Below are positions 38,448-45,557 of a stretch of 64,000 nt of DNA, one piece after another (position 1 is the stretch's first letter; each line of letters opens with the position of its first letter). A program made the translations under genes and the position numbers. The notes below the pieces were generated by a model that saw nothing but the letters and a program-made list of their open reading frames with translations, did not search any database and was not told where the DNA came from. Origin of the DNA: VAXT01 sp964591295 (GTDB taxonomy: Bacteria > Actinomycetota > Thermoleophilia > Gaiellales > Gaiellaceae); contig CAZQAG010000009.1 in NCBI GenBank assembly GCA_964591295.1, forward strand, positions 1-64,000, read 5' to 3'.

Positions 38448-38989
38448 GGCTCGAGACCGAGAGGCTCGTCCTCCGCCCGCTGTCGATGGGCGACATCGAA
38501 GCGCTTGCGCCATTTTTCGCCGACCCGAAGGTGATGCGCTACATGGGGGGGAAGACGCTGACGCGTGAGGAAACCGAGGCGAGCATCGCCCGCATGGTCG
38601 GGTGGTTCGAGGCGGACGGGTTCGGTCAGCTGGCCGTGGTGCGGAAGGAAGACGGTGAGGTTCTCGGCCGCTGTGGACTACTCATCTGGGAGACCGAGCC
38701 GTGGAAGCCGCTGTCAAAGTCCGAGGCGCAAAGTGAAACCGAGACCGAGATCGGCTACGCGCTCGGACAAGCGCACTGGGGTCGCGGGTATGCGACCGAA
38801 GCGGCAACTGCAGTCCGGGACTACGCACGGACGGAGCTTGGCGAACACCGCCTCATCGCCCTTATCCAGCATGGGAACGAAGCATCGCGAGGGGTCGCCG
38901 AGAAGTTGGGCATGGAGTACGAGCGAGACGTCGAGCTTCGCTTCGCGCGCGTACGCCTCTACGCACTCGGGAAGCCACCCGCGCGGTAG
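38444..38989 (+). CDS. GNAT family N-acetyltransferase (RimJ/RimL-like)
   Basis: 181 residues starting MRLETERLVLRPLSMGDIEAL, the classic Acetyltransf_3/RimJ start, with the acetyl-CoA pyrophosphate loop region GQAHWGRGYATEAA. Acceptor unknown. GTG start is in a GTGA overlap with the cyclase gene. Its 3' 31 bp overlap the convergent lyase gene. Confidence 0.85.
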   Translation: MRLETERLVLRPLSMGDIEALAPFFADPKVMRYMGGKTLTREETEASIARMVGWFEADGFGQLAVVRKEDGEVLGRCGLLIWETEPWKPLSKSEAQSETETEIGYALGQAHWGRGYATEAATAVRDYARTELGEHRLIALIQHGNEASRGVAEKLGMEYERDVELRFARVRLYALGKPPAR

Positions 38990-39822
38990 ACCTGCCCGTC
39001 CAGCGTTCGCCCCAGTAGCGCTTCGAGCCACTCCGAGATCGCGATCAGCGCGTCGAGATCAACTCCGGTCTCGACGCCGTCACCTTCGAGCATGTAGACG
39101 AGGTCTTCCGTCGCGATGTTCCCGGTCGCGCGTGGCGCGAACGGGCAGCCGCCGAGGCCGCCGATCGACGAGTCGAGCGTCGTGGCGCCGCCCTCGAGCG
39201 CGGCGTAGGCGTTCGCGAACCCTGTGTTCCGGGTGTTGTGCCCGTGGAACCCGGCCGCACCGGTGTCCTCGATCAGCCGCCGCACCTGGCCAGGTGTCGC
39301 AACCCCGATCGTGTCCGCGAGTACGACCTCCTCGGCGCCCAGGTCGCGGAAATACTCGACGAGCTCGGAGACGACGGCCGGCTCGACTCGACCTTCGAAG
39401 GGGCAGCCGAAGGCGACGCTGATCGTCACCGTCGTCCCCATACGCCTGACGCTCACCATGTTCGAGGCGCGCTCCGTCGCCTCAACGAGCGAGGCGTTCG
39501 CGTTTCGCCGATTGAAGGTGTCCGTCGCGCCAAGGGTCACGTTCATCCGGTCGAGGCCGCTCACCGCGAAGCGCTCGAAGCCCTTCTCGTTGAGGACGAG
39601 TCCGGCGTACTCGACGCCCTCGCGCCGCTCGATCCCGGCGGCGACCTCCTCTGCTCCGGCCATCTGCGGCACCGCGTCGTCGCGGACGAAGCTGACCGCC
39701 TCGATCCGGGGCAAGCCCGTCACGGCCAGTCGGTTGACGAGCTCGGCGCGGGTCGCTGGCGGCAGAACGTCCGGCTCGTTCTGGAGACCGTCGCGAGGCC
39801 CTACCTCGCAGATCACCGTCAC
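38959..39822 (-). CDS. HMG-CoA lyase-like TIM-barrel protein
   Basis: 287 residues of the DRE-TIM metallolyase family. EVGPRDGLQNE at the N-terminus, metal-binding HGHNTRNTG and the loop GLGGCPFAP with the catalytic cysteine match hydroxymethylglutaryl-CoA lyase (leucine degradation). GTG 39822 is chosen from family start and the GTGA overlap with the flavoprotein gene stop. The open frame upstream is not conserved. Confidence 0.87.
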   Translation of the reverse strand: MTVICEVGPRDGLQNEPDVLPPATRAELVNRLAVTGLPRIEAVSFVRDDAVPQMAGAEEVAAGIERREGVEYAGLVLNEKGFERFAVSGLDRMNVTLGATDTFNRRNANASLVEATERASNMVSVRRMGTTVTISVAFGCPFEGRVEPAVVSELVEYFRDLGAEEVVLADTIGVATPGQVRRLIEDTGAAGFHGHNTRNTGFANAYAALEGGATTLDSSIGGLGGCPFAPRATGNIATEDLVYMLEGDGVETGVDLDALIAISEWLEALLGRTLDGQVYRAGGFPSA

Positions 39823-40214
39823 TTCGGGTAGACGCGCTCGGGCATGATTCGCACGATCACGCGCCGCTCGCCGGGCCTGTGGTTCTGAAAGGTCGGTATT
39901 CCCCGGTACTTCAGCGACATCTTGTCGATGTGCCGGTTGGCGACCTCTTCGTCTTCGTCGAGCTCGGCTGTCCCCGTCACGGTCACGTACTCGTACGGAT
40001 TCTCGTGCGAGTGCACTTCTACGGTCACGCGAGGATCGCGCTTCAAGTGCTTCCACTTCGCCCGCGGAGCCGCGGTGTTGAATAGGACATGCTCCCCGTC
40101 GTAGTCGATCCAGACCGGTGTTACGTGCGGAGTTCCGTCCTCGCGAATCGTGGCCGCCGCCCCGATGTTCCTATCCAGGAAGAGCTGCGCCTGCTTCTCG
40201 CTGAGCTTCGCCAC
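39819..40214 (-). CDS. PPOX-class F420/FMN-dependent split-barrel protein
   Basis: 131 residues from GTG 40214 (MAKLSEKQAQLF), with ATG 40295 also open. The split beta-barrel shows AAATIREDGTPHVTPVWIDYDGEHVLFNT, typical of actinobacterial TIGR03618-like F420-dependent enzymes (reductases or biliverdin reductase relatives). Substrate unknown. Overlaps the lyase gene by 4 bp. Confidence 0.82.
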   Translation of the reverse strand: MAKLSEKQAQLFLDRNIGAAATIREDGTPHVTPVWIDYDGEHVLFNTAAPRAKWKHLKRDPRVTVEVHSHENPYEYVTVTGTAELDEDEEVANRHIDKMSLKYRGIPTFQNHRPGERRVIVRIMPERVYPK

Positions 40215-40224
40215 GGGTCTGTCG

Positions 40225-40279
40225 TAGGCTACCGATTGATGCCTTTGGTGATCCTCGTCGGTACCCGCAAAAGGCTCGA
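40225..40279 (+). pseudogene. Remnant of a duplicated 5' end of the BNR-repeat gene
   Basis: A 55-bp stretch matches the start region of the intact gene at 40945. taggcta precedes both ATGs, and atcctcgtcgg.acccgcaa is shared; the encoded MPLVILVGTRKRL mirrors MGLAILVGTRKGL. Similarity ends after about 13 codons. It lies antisense across the possible N-terminus of the PPOX gene and 705 bp from the intact copy. Confidence 0.55.
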
Positions 40280-40291
40280 CAAGCGTGAGCG

Positions 40292-40924
40292 TCATGGTGC
40301 TCCCGGCGAGACTGTCGACCGCGGGTGAAGACTCGCGCCTGAACGAAAAACCGCAGCTGCCATCCAGACCAAGACGACGGCGAGGCAGCCGATACCTAGG
40401 GGCGGGTAGAGAAGGATCAAGACAGCAGATCCAGCAAGGAACGCTCCGGGCACCCTGAGCACTCGATTGCCCCGCGCGATGCCGATTCCCATCAGGAGCA
40501 GTCCCAGGAGCCCTCCAAGGATCAAAAGGAGCCACGCAAGCGCGTCCCACCAGTTCCAGCGCTGTCCGAACTGGATCGCATCGACGACACCACCGCGAGC
40601 GGCACTGATAAGTCCGATGTCGAGCGCAACCACGGCGACCGCACCAATGGCCCCGACCCCGAGAAGCATCACCCCGAGAGATGCAAGCGCGCTCGATCCA
40701 GCGTGTCGGATTCCCACACCAGTCAGCGCGGCTGCACCGACAACGACAGCTAGCGCGCCGAGGACTTCCCCGAGCCCTAACCAGACAGGGTGCTCAATCG
40801 CGGCGACGGTAGGCCAGTCGAATCCGCGAAAACCCCTCGAGCGCCAGAGAGCGAGGGCTGACGCGGACCCGGCCAGGGCCGACGTCAATAGGCCGGCTGG
40901 GATCAAATACTCGGGCCGTTTCAC
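40292..40924 (-). CDS. Hypothetical membrane protein
   Basis: 210 residues with about six TM helices (about 5-27, 48-70, 77-103, 128-152, 158-180 and a final segment 180-195). Tryptophan-rich loop FGQRWNWWDALAWLL. No family recognised. GTG 40924; starts divergently 20 bp from the BNR gene. It sits between the BNR gene and a remnant of that gene's 5' end, suggesting a rearranged spot. Confidence 0.6.
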   Translation of the reverse strand: MKRPEYLIPAGLLTSALAGSASALALWRSRGFRGFDWPTVAAIEHPVWLGLGEVLGALAVVVGAAALTGVGIRHAGSSALASLGVMLLGVGAIGAVAVVALDIGLISAARGGVVDAIQFGQRWNWWDALAWLLLILGGLLGLLLMGIGIARGNRVLRVPGAFLAGSAVLILLYPPLGIGCLAVVLVWMAAAVFRSGASLHPRSTVSPGAP

Positions 40925-40944
40925 ACGGCGTTAGGCTAACGGCG

Positions 40945-42009
40945 ATGGGCTTGGCGATCCTCGTCGGCACCCGCAAGGGCCTCTTCGTCCTCCGCGGTGA
41001 CGAGAACCGGCGCAAATGGCAGGTCGACGACCCGCTTCTGCCGGGCTGGGACATCTTTCACGCGATCTCGCATGAGGGCGACCTCTACGTGGCTGCGAAC
41101 AACTACGTCTACGGCGCGACCGTCCAGCGCTCGAGCGACCAGGGCAAGACCTGGGAGCGCAGCGAAGGCCTGGCGCTACCCGAGGAGAGCGGGCTCACCC
41201 TCGAGAAGGCCTGGCACGTCGAGCCCGGCGGCAACGGAACGCTCTGGCTCGGCGCGGCGCCCGGCGTCCTGTTCCGCTCGGAGGACAAGGGCGCGAGCTG
41301 GGAGCCGGTCAAGAGCCTCAACGAGCACCCGACCCGGGAGCGCTGGAATCCGGGCGCGGGCGGAATGTGCACGCATTCGATCCAGATCGATCCGGAGAAC
41401 GACCAGACGATGTACGCCGCGATCTCGGCTGCCGGGGTCTTCCGCAGCGACGACGGCGGCGAGTCGTGGGCGCCCAAGAACAAGGGCACGGCCGCCGACT
41501 TCATGCCGGACGATCCGTTCCCCGAGGTCGGCCAGTGCGTCCACAAGCTGCTCGTCCATCCGGCGAAGCCGGAGCGGCTCTGGCAGCAGAACCACTGCGG
41601 CGTCTACCGATCGGACGACCGCGGCGAGAACTGGGAGCGCCTCGAGGACAACGGGCTGCCGACCGGCTTCGGCTTCCCGATCGCGCTCCACCCGACCGAT
41701 CCTGACGTCGCGTATGTGGTCCCGAACGGCGACGGAGAGAACCGCGTGACCGCGGACGGGCGGCTCGGGGTCTACAAGACGACTGACGGCGGGCAGAGCT
41801 GGAAGCTGGCCTCGAAGGGCTTGCCCGAGCGCGCGTGGGCGGTCGTGCTGCGCGAGAACATGGCGTACGACTCGCTCGATCCGTCCGGTGTGTACCTCGG
41901 TACGCAGAGCGGCTCTGTATTCGTCTCGCCGAACGAAGGCGAGGAATGGATCGAAGCGGCCTCGCAGCTGCCGCCGATCCTCTCGATCGAAGTCGCGAAG
42001 TGGCAGTAA
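40945..42009 (+). CDS. BNR/sialidase-like beta-propeller protein
   Basis: 354 residues without a signal peptide. Repeated Asp-box (SxDxGxxW) elements: SSDQGKTWERS, SEDKGASWEP, SDDGGESWAP, SDDRGENWERL and TTDGGQSWKLA, giving a propeller of the VPS10/sortilin/BNR class. A glycosidase active site is not evident. The downstream MoaD/ThiS-like gene overlaps by 10 bp; this pairing suggests a shared function of unknown type. Confidence 0.82.
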   Translation: MGLAILVGTRKGLFVLRGDENRRKWQVDDPLLPGWDIFHAISHEGDLYVAANNYVYGATVQRSSDQGKTWERSEGLALPEESGLTLEKAWHVEPGGNGTLWLGAAPGVLFRSEDKGASWEPVKSLNEHPTRERWNPGAGGMCTHSIQIDPENDQTMYAAISAAGVFRSDDGGESWAPKNKGTAADFMPDDPFPEVGQCVHKLLVHPAKPERLWQQNHCGVYRSDDRGENWERLEDNGLPTGFGFPIALHPTDPDVAYVVPNGDGENRVTADGRLGVYKTTDGGQSWKLASKGLPERAWAVVLRENMAYDSLDPSGVYLGTQSGSVFVSPNEGEEWIEAASQLPPILSIEVAKWQ

Positions 42010-42260
42010 CCGTCCTCTTGCCGTCGCTGCTCGCGGATCAGGCCGGCGGGCAGAAGCAGTTCGAGCTCGACGCGCCGACGGTCGGCGCGGCGCTACGCGC
42101 TCTGCCGGTCCACGACCTGCTCCTCGACGAGCGCGGGGAACTGCGCCCCCTCGTCAACGTCTACGTCGAGGGCGTGGATGCGCGCGAGCGCGGAGGGCTA
42201 GACGCCGACCTCCGAGGGGGCGAGACGATCAGGGTCGTCGCGGCGATAGCCGGCGGCTAG
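42000..42260 (+). CDS. MoaD/ThiS family ubiquitin-like protein
   Basis: 86 residues beginning MAVTVLLPSLLADQ and ending AAIAGG, the diglycine tail of beta-grasp sulfur carriers. GETIRVVAAIAGG is typical of MoaD. No moeB/moaE partner is nearby; instead it is translationally coupled to the BNR propeller gene. GTG at 42000 chosen because it starts the beta-grasp. Confidence 0.82.
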   Translation: MAVTVLLPSLLADQAGGQKQFELDAPTVGAALRALPVHDLLLDERGELRPLVNVYVEGVDARERGGLDADLRGGETIRVVAAIAGG

Positions 42261-42282
42261 GTGAAGCCGTTCCGGTTCAGTC

Positions 42283-42328
42283 AGGCGCTTGCCCGAGCGC
42301 GAGCCATTCCGCTCGCGGCCTAGCGCCT
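42283..42328 (+). terminator. Bipartite hairpin terminator after the MoaD-like gene
   Basis: Outer stem aggcgct (42283-42289) / agcgcct (42322-42328) encloses an inner stem cgcgagc (42298-42304) / gctcgcg (42311-42317). It is followed by caatttcttta on the plus strand, a weak U-tract. It could also terminate the convergent peptide gene. Confidence 0.65.
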
Positions 42329-42341
42329 CAATTTCTTTAGT

Positions 42342-42481
42342 TCAGCTCTCGATCTCGATCTCGCCTTTGTGAGCAGACGCGCCGCCCTTGACGGCACCCC
42401 CTGCTCATCCGGCACTTCTAGATCGCCGAACGTCTGCTCTTGTTCCTGCTCCTCCGGGTCTGTGTGCTTCTGCTCGTCCAT
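42342..42481 (-). pseudogene. KGG-type acidic small peptide gene, frameshifted
   Basis: ATG at 42481 follows a good Shine-Dalgarno GGGAG at 4 nt. The frame reads MDEQKHTDPEEQEQEQ, then TFGDLEVPDEQ. At a G5 run (42397-42401) the frame is lost; one base out of phase it continues AVKGGASAHKGEIEIES and stops at 42342-42344. Length is 140 bp; one added base gives 46 residues. An acidic leader with DLEVP and a VKGG turn resembles RiPP-type leader peptides, but no Cys/Ser-rich core follows. Frameshift may be an assembly error. Confidence 0.5.
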
Positions 42482-42562
42482 CGTGCTCCCTTCGTTCGTA
42501 GCGTGCGATCCGACAATAGCGCGATGCCCGCGTTTCGGGGATCGTTGCGTCGAGCCCTCCTA
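42482..42562. other. Gap between small peptide gene and transporter remnant
   Basis: No coding frame supported. Contains the Shine-Dalgarno of the peptide gene. The 10-bp sequence cgtttcgggg (42531-42540) is repeated inverted at 42749-42758, flanking the transporter remnant and the first REP-like palindrome. Confidence 0.4.
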
Positions 42563-42662
42563 CTAGATGAACTTCTCGCCCCGGGTCTCGCGGCCGAAAA
42601 CGCCGGCGACGACCGCGCCGACGACCATCACGATCGCGACGAACGTAAGCGACCAGGTGGTG
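42563..42662 (-). pseudogene. Remnant of a duplicated NiaP-like transporter 3' end
   Basis: About 100 bp match the 3' end of the intact transporter (42798 onward) including the stop codon: both encode WSLTFVAIVMVVGAVVAGVF and then GRETRGEKF before TAG. Nearly all differences are third-position silent changes, with one Ile/Thr change at the last residue. This suggests the remnant comes from a formerly functional tandem paralog that lost its 5' part. Confidence 0.7.
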
Positions 42663-42664
42663 AA

Positions 42665-42788
42665 GACATGTCCGGTGTCTGACACCAGACATGTCCGGCA
42701 GGGACATGCGCCTGAGGCGAGTGTCGCTTACCTGCGTCGAGGTAGAGGCCCCGAAACGGACCTGTCCGGTGTCAGACGCCGGACAGGT
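42665..42788. repeat. REP-like palindromes (GTCTGAC family)
   Basis: Two palindromic units: ggtgtctgacacc (42674-42686), flanked by direct repeats gacatgtccgg, and acctgtccgg / ccggacaggt (42760-42769 / 42779-42788) around tgtcagacg. They separate the transporter remnant from the intact transporter. The core resembles the ggggtcagaccc repeats at 49.4 kb. Confidence 0.65.
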
Positions 42789-42797
42789 TCCGATTGG

Positions 42798-44147
42798 CTA
42801 GGTGAACTTCTCGCCCCGGGTCTCGCGACCGAAGACGCCGGCGACGACCGCGCCGACGACCATCACGATCGCGACGAACGTGAGCGACCACGTCGTGCTG
42901 CCGGTCGCGTCCTTGAGGTTCCCGAAGATGTACGGCCCCGCGATCGCGGCCGCCTTCCCCACTCCCTCCATCAGGCCGAAGGCGCTCGACCGCAGGCGGG
43001 TCGGAAACATCTCGGCCGTGTACGGATAGACGGCACCCCAGGCGCCGAGATTGAAGAAGCCGACGAAGAAGAGCGCCGTGATGAAGACGGCTTCGGTGTC
43101 GGCCACGGCAAAGGCATAGGCCGAGAGACCGCCGAGGAGCAGGAACGCGGCGAGCGTCGGCTTGCGTCCGACCTTCTCGACGAGCCAGATCGCGGCCGCG
43201 TAGCCCGGGAACTGCGAGAGCGCGCTCAGCGTCAGGAGCAGATAGACGTTGATGTCGATGCCCTTCTCGGCGAACAACACGAACGGCAGCCAGAGAAAGA
43301 GGCCGTAGTACGAGACGTTGAGCGCGATCCAGATCAGCCCAGTAGGGATCGCACGGTTGCGCAGGGCGCCGGTGAAGAGCTCGCGCATCGACGACCGCGG
43401 AGCGAGCGGCGCTTCGAAGTCGCCCTCTACCACCTGCTCGCCGGTGATCTCGGTCAGCACCTCGGCGGCCTCGCGGTTGCGACCCTTCCGGGCGAGGAAG
43501 TAGGGGCTCTCCGGCAACGTGCGCCGTACTAAGAAGGCGAGGAAAGCAGGGAACGCCGCGGCCAGGAACAGGTAGCGCCAGCTCCAGTCGCCGAAGCGGT
43601 CGAACGTCGGGCCAAGGAAGACATACGAGAGCCCGGTGGCGAGAAGCAGGCCAACCGGCCACCAGAAGTCGAGGAAGACGAGCAGCCGGCCGCGCCGCTG
43701 TGGCGGCAGGTACTCCGCGAGCACCGACGGGTCGACGACGAGCATCCCGCCGAGGCCGATCCCGGCGAGGAAGCGGAACGTCATCACCGACCAAGGGCCC
43801 CAGGACAGAGCGGTCATCGCCGTGAAGGCCGCGTACCAGAGAATCGAGTACTGGAAGATCGCGCGCCGGCCGATGCGGTCTGCGAGGCGTCCCAGCGTCA
43901 GGCTGCCGACGAGCGAGCCGGCAAGAGCCGCGCTGTTGACGAGGCCCTGCATCCGGCCGTTGAGCTGCCAGAGGACGGCGAAGATCGGCGCGACGAAGCC
44001 GACGAGCAGGATCTCCATCGCGACGAAGGTCCATGCCGCGCCCGTGACGATGACGGCCTTCCGATGGAAGCGGGTCAGCCCGCCCTTTCGGAGCACCTCT
44101 TCCACGTCCAGCCGCCCTGCCTGCGCGGCTATCTCGGCTGACGACAT
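42798..44147 (-). CDS. MFS transporter, NiaP-like (putative niacin uptake)
   Basis: About 449 residues with 12 TM helices of the sugar/SV2-type MFS. N-terminal region LTRFHRKAVIVTGAAWTFVAMEILLVGF and motif GRLADRIGRRAIFQYS resemble the niacin transporter NiaP. ATG 44147 is preferred over GTG 44153 because AGGGAG sits 6 nt before it. Divergent from an NrtR-like gene with a palindrome between, which supports a role in nicotinate/nicotinamide uptake. Substrate is inference from context. Confidence 0.8.
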   Translation of the reverse strand: MSSAEIAAQAGRLDVEEVLRKGGLTRFHRKAVIVTGAAWTFVAMEILLVGFVAPIFAVLWQLNGRMQGLVNSAALAGSLVGSLTLGRLADRIGRRAIFQYSILWYAAFTAMTALSWGPWSVMTFRFLAGIGLGGMLVVDPSVLAEYLPPQRRGRLLVFLDFWWPVGLLLATGLSYVFLGPTFDRFGDWSWRYLFLAAAFPAFLAFLVRRTLPESPYFLARKGRNREAAEVLTEITGEQVVEGDFEAPLAPRSSMRELFTGALRNRAIPTGLIWIALNVSYYGLFLWLPFVLFAEKGIDINVYLLLTLSALSQFPGYAAAIWLVEKVGRKPTLAAFLLLGGLSAYAFAVADTEAVFITALFFVGFFNLGAWGAVYPYTAEMFPTRLRSSAFGLMEGVGKAAAIAGPYIFGNLKDATGSTTWSLTFVAIVMVVGAVVAGVFGRETRGEKFT

Positions 44148-44164
44148 CGTCACTCCCTGCTAGG

Positions 44165-44185
44165 TTTTAGACTGATAGTCGAAAA
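44165..44185. promoter_or_regulatory. Candidate NrtR operator
   Basis: Interrupted palindrome TTTT-n-GACT-nnn-AGTC-n-AAAA (44165-44185), overlapping a second one atagt-n5-actat. It lies 2 bp before the nrtR ATG and 17 bp from the transporter start, so it can control both divergent units. nrtR has no Shine-Dalgarno and may be leaderless. Confidence 0.6.
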
Positions 44186-44187
44186 CT

Positions 44188-44871
44188 ATGACCGAGTCTA
44201 ACAGACCCTTCCACGTCACCCTCGCGGTGGTCTTCCAGGTTCGCGACGGACGGCTGCAGGTGCTGCTGTGGCAGCGCGCGAAGGAGCCCTTCGCCGGCGA
44301 CTGGTCCCTCCCGGGCGGCTATCTCGAGGCCGGGGAGACGCTCGAGGAGTCGATCCGCAAGCATCTCGCGGGCAAGGTCGACGTCCAGGAGCTCTCCCAT
44401 CTGGAGCAGCTCGAGACCCGCAGCGAGCCCGATCGGCACCCCGCGGAGTGGCAGCTAGCCACCGCGTACCTCGGCGTCGTCCCGCTCGGCGTCGTCCCGG
44501 AGTTGCCGGCGGACACGAGCTGGTATCCGGTCGACCACCTGCCGAAGCTCGCGTTCGACCACCGGGCGATCACCCTCGCGGGGCGCGAGCGGTTGCGGGC
44601 GAAGCTCTCGTACACGAACATCGGCTTCGCGCTCGCCCCCGAGGCCTTCACGCTCAGCGAGCTGCGCGACATCTATGCAGCAGCGCTCGGGCACGAGGTC
44701 TCGGCAACGAATCTGCAACGCGTCCTCGTCCGGCGAGGCGTGCTCGAGCCCACGGGCAAGCGTCGGGAGTCGGGCCGATCAGGCGGACGCCCGCCCGAGC
44801 TCTTTCGCTTCAGCGCGAGGCTGCTCGACGTGACCGACCAGTTCGCAGTGCTCCGGCCCCCGGAGCGCTGA
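44188..44871 (+). CDS. nrtR: NrtR-like transcriptional regulator (Nudix domain + winged helix)
   Basis: 227 residues. N-terminal Nudix fold (PFHVTLAVVFQVRDGRLQVLLWQR) with a degenerate Nudix box: GGYLEAGETLEESIRKHLAGKV lacks the catalytic REXXEE glutamates, as expected for an ADP-ribose sensor without hydrolase activity. C-terminal winged helix (FTLSELRDIYAAALGHEVSATNLQRVLVRRGVLEPTG) is typical of NrtR repressors of NAD synthesis. Divergent NiaP-like gene is the likely target. Confidence 0.87.
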   Translation: MTESNRPFHVTLAVVFQVRDGRLQVLLWQRAKEPFAGDWSLPGGYLEAGETLEESIRKHLAGKVDVQELSHLEQLETRSEPDRHPAEWQLATAYLGVVPLGVVPELPADTSWYPVDHLPKLAFDHRAITLAGRERLRAKLSYTNIGFALAPEAFTLSELRDIYAAALGHEVSATNLQRVLVRRGVLEPTGKRRESGRSGGRPPELFRFSARLLDVTDQFAVLRPPER

Positions 44872-44872
44872 G

Positions 44873-45529
44873 CTAGGCCACGCCGATGCCGGCGGCGAGC
44901 TCGCGTGAGATCGCGTGCTCGGACTTGCCGACTCTCACCGTGAGCGGGCCGCCGAACGGTTCTGCTCGGCGGAGCTTCACCTTCTTGCCCGGGACGAGCG
45001 CAAGCGTCGCGAGGTAGCGGAGAAGGTCTTCGTCTGCATCGGGCACTCGCTTGATCGTCGCCTCGTCGCCGGGCTCGAGGCTGGCGAGGGTGCGGAGCTC
45101 GACGCGATCGATCCGCAGGTCGGCGTCCGGGATCGGATCGCCGTGCGGGTCGTGCGTGGGGAAGCCGAGCGAGCGGTCGATGCGAGCTTCGAGCTCCTCC
45201 GAGAGGGCGTGCTCGAGTCGGTCGGCCTCGGAGTGCACCTCGTCGAGGCTGAGACCCAGCGCCTGCGTGAGGTACTGCTCGAGCAGCCGGTGGTGGCGGA
45301 TCACCTCGAGCGCGACGCGCTCGCCCGCAGGGGTCAGCTCCACGCCGCGGTAGGGCGTGTGCTCGGCCAGCCCCGCGGCGGTCAACCGCTTCAGCATCGC
45401 CGTCACGGACGGAGGCCGTACGCCCAGGCGCTCTGCGATCGCCGAGGTGGTCGCGCGGCCGACTCCCATCCGGAGCTTGTGGATTTCCTTCAGGTAGTCC
45501 TGCATCGCGTCCGTCAGGTCGTGAATCAT
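44873..45529 (-). CDS. DtxR/MntR family metal-dependent regulator
   Basis: 218 residues. N-terminal winged helix (MQDYLKEIHKLRMG, TTSAIAERLGVRPPSVTAMLKRL), a dimerisation/metal-binding domain (HHRLLEQYLTQALGLSLDEVHSEADRLEHALSEELEARI) and a C-terminal SH3/FeoA-like domain. Represses metal-uptake genes when bound to Fe(II) or Mn(II). Divergent from a multicopper oxidase and ZIP gene, which are the probable regulon. Confidence 0.9.
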   Translation of the reverse strand: MIHDLTDAMQDYLKEIHKLRMGVGRATTSAIAERLGVRPPSVTAMLKRLTAAGLAEHTPYRGVELTPAGERVALEVIRHHRLLEQYLTQALGLSLDEVHSEADRLEHALSEELEARIDRSLGFPTHDPHGDPIPDADLRIDRVELRTLASLEPGDEATIKRVPDADEDLLRYLATLALVPGKKVKLRRAEPFGGPLTVRVGKSEHAISRELAAGIGVA

Positions 45530-45557
45530 TATCTATACTCTAACTGAGAAGTTCGAC
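45530..45557. promoter_or_regulatory. Divergent promoter/operator, DtxR vs multicopper oxidase
   Basis: 28-bp gap. Plus-strand -10-like TATACT at 45534-45539. An inverted repeat TC-t-AACT-gaga-AGTT-c-GA covers 45539-45556, ending at the oxidase ATG. Very short leaders on both sides suggest leaderless or near-leaderless transcripts controlled by the regulator. Confidence 0.5.
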
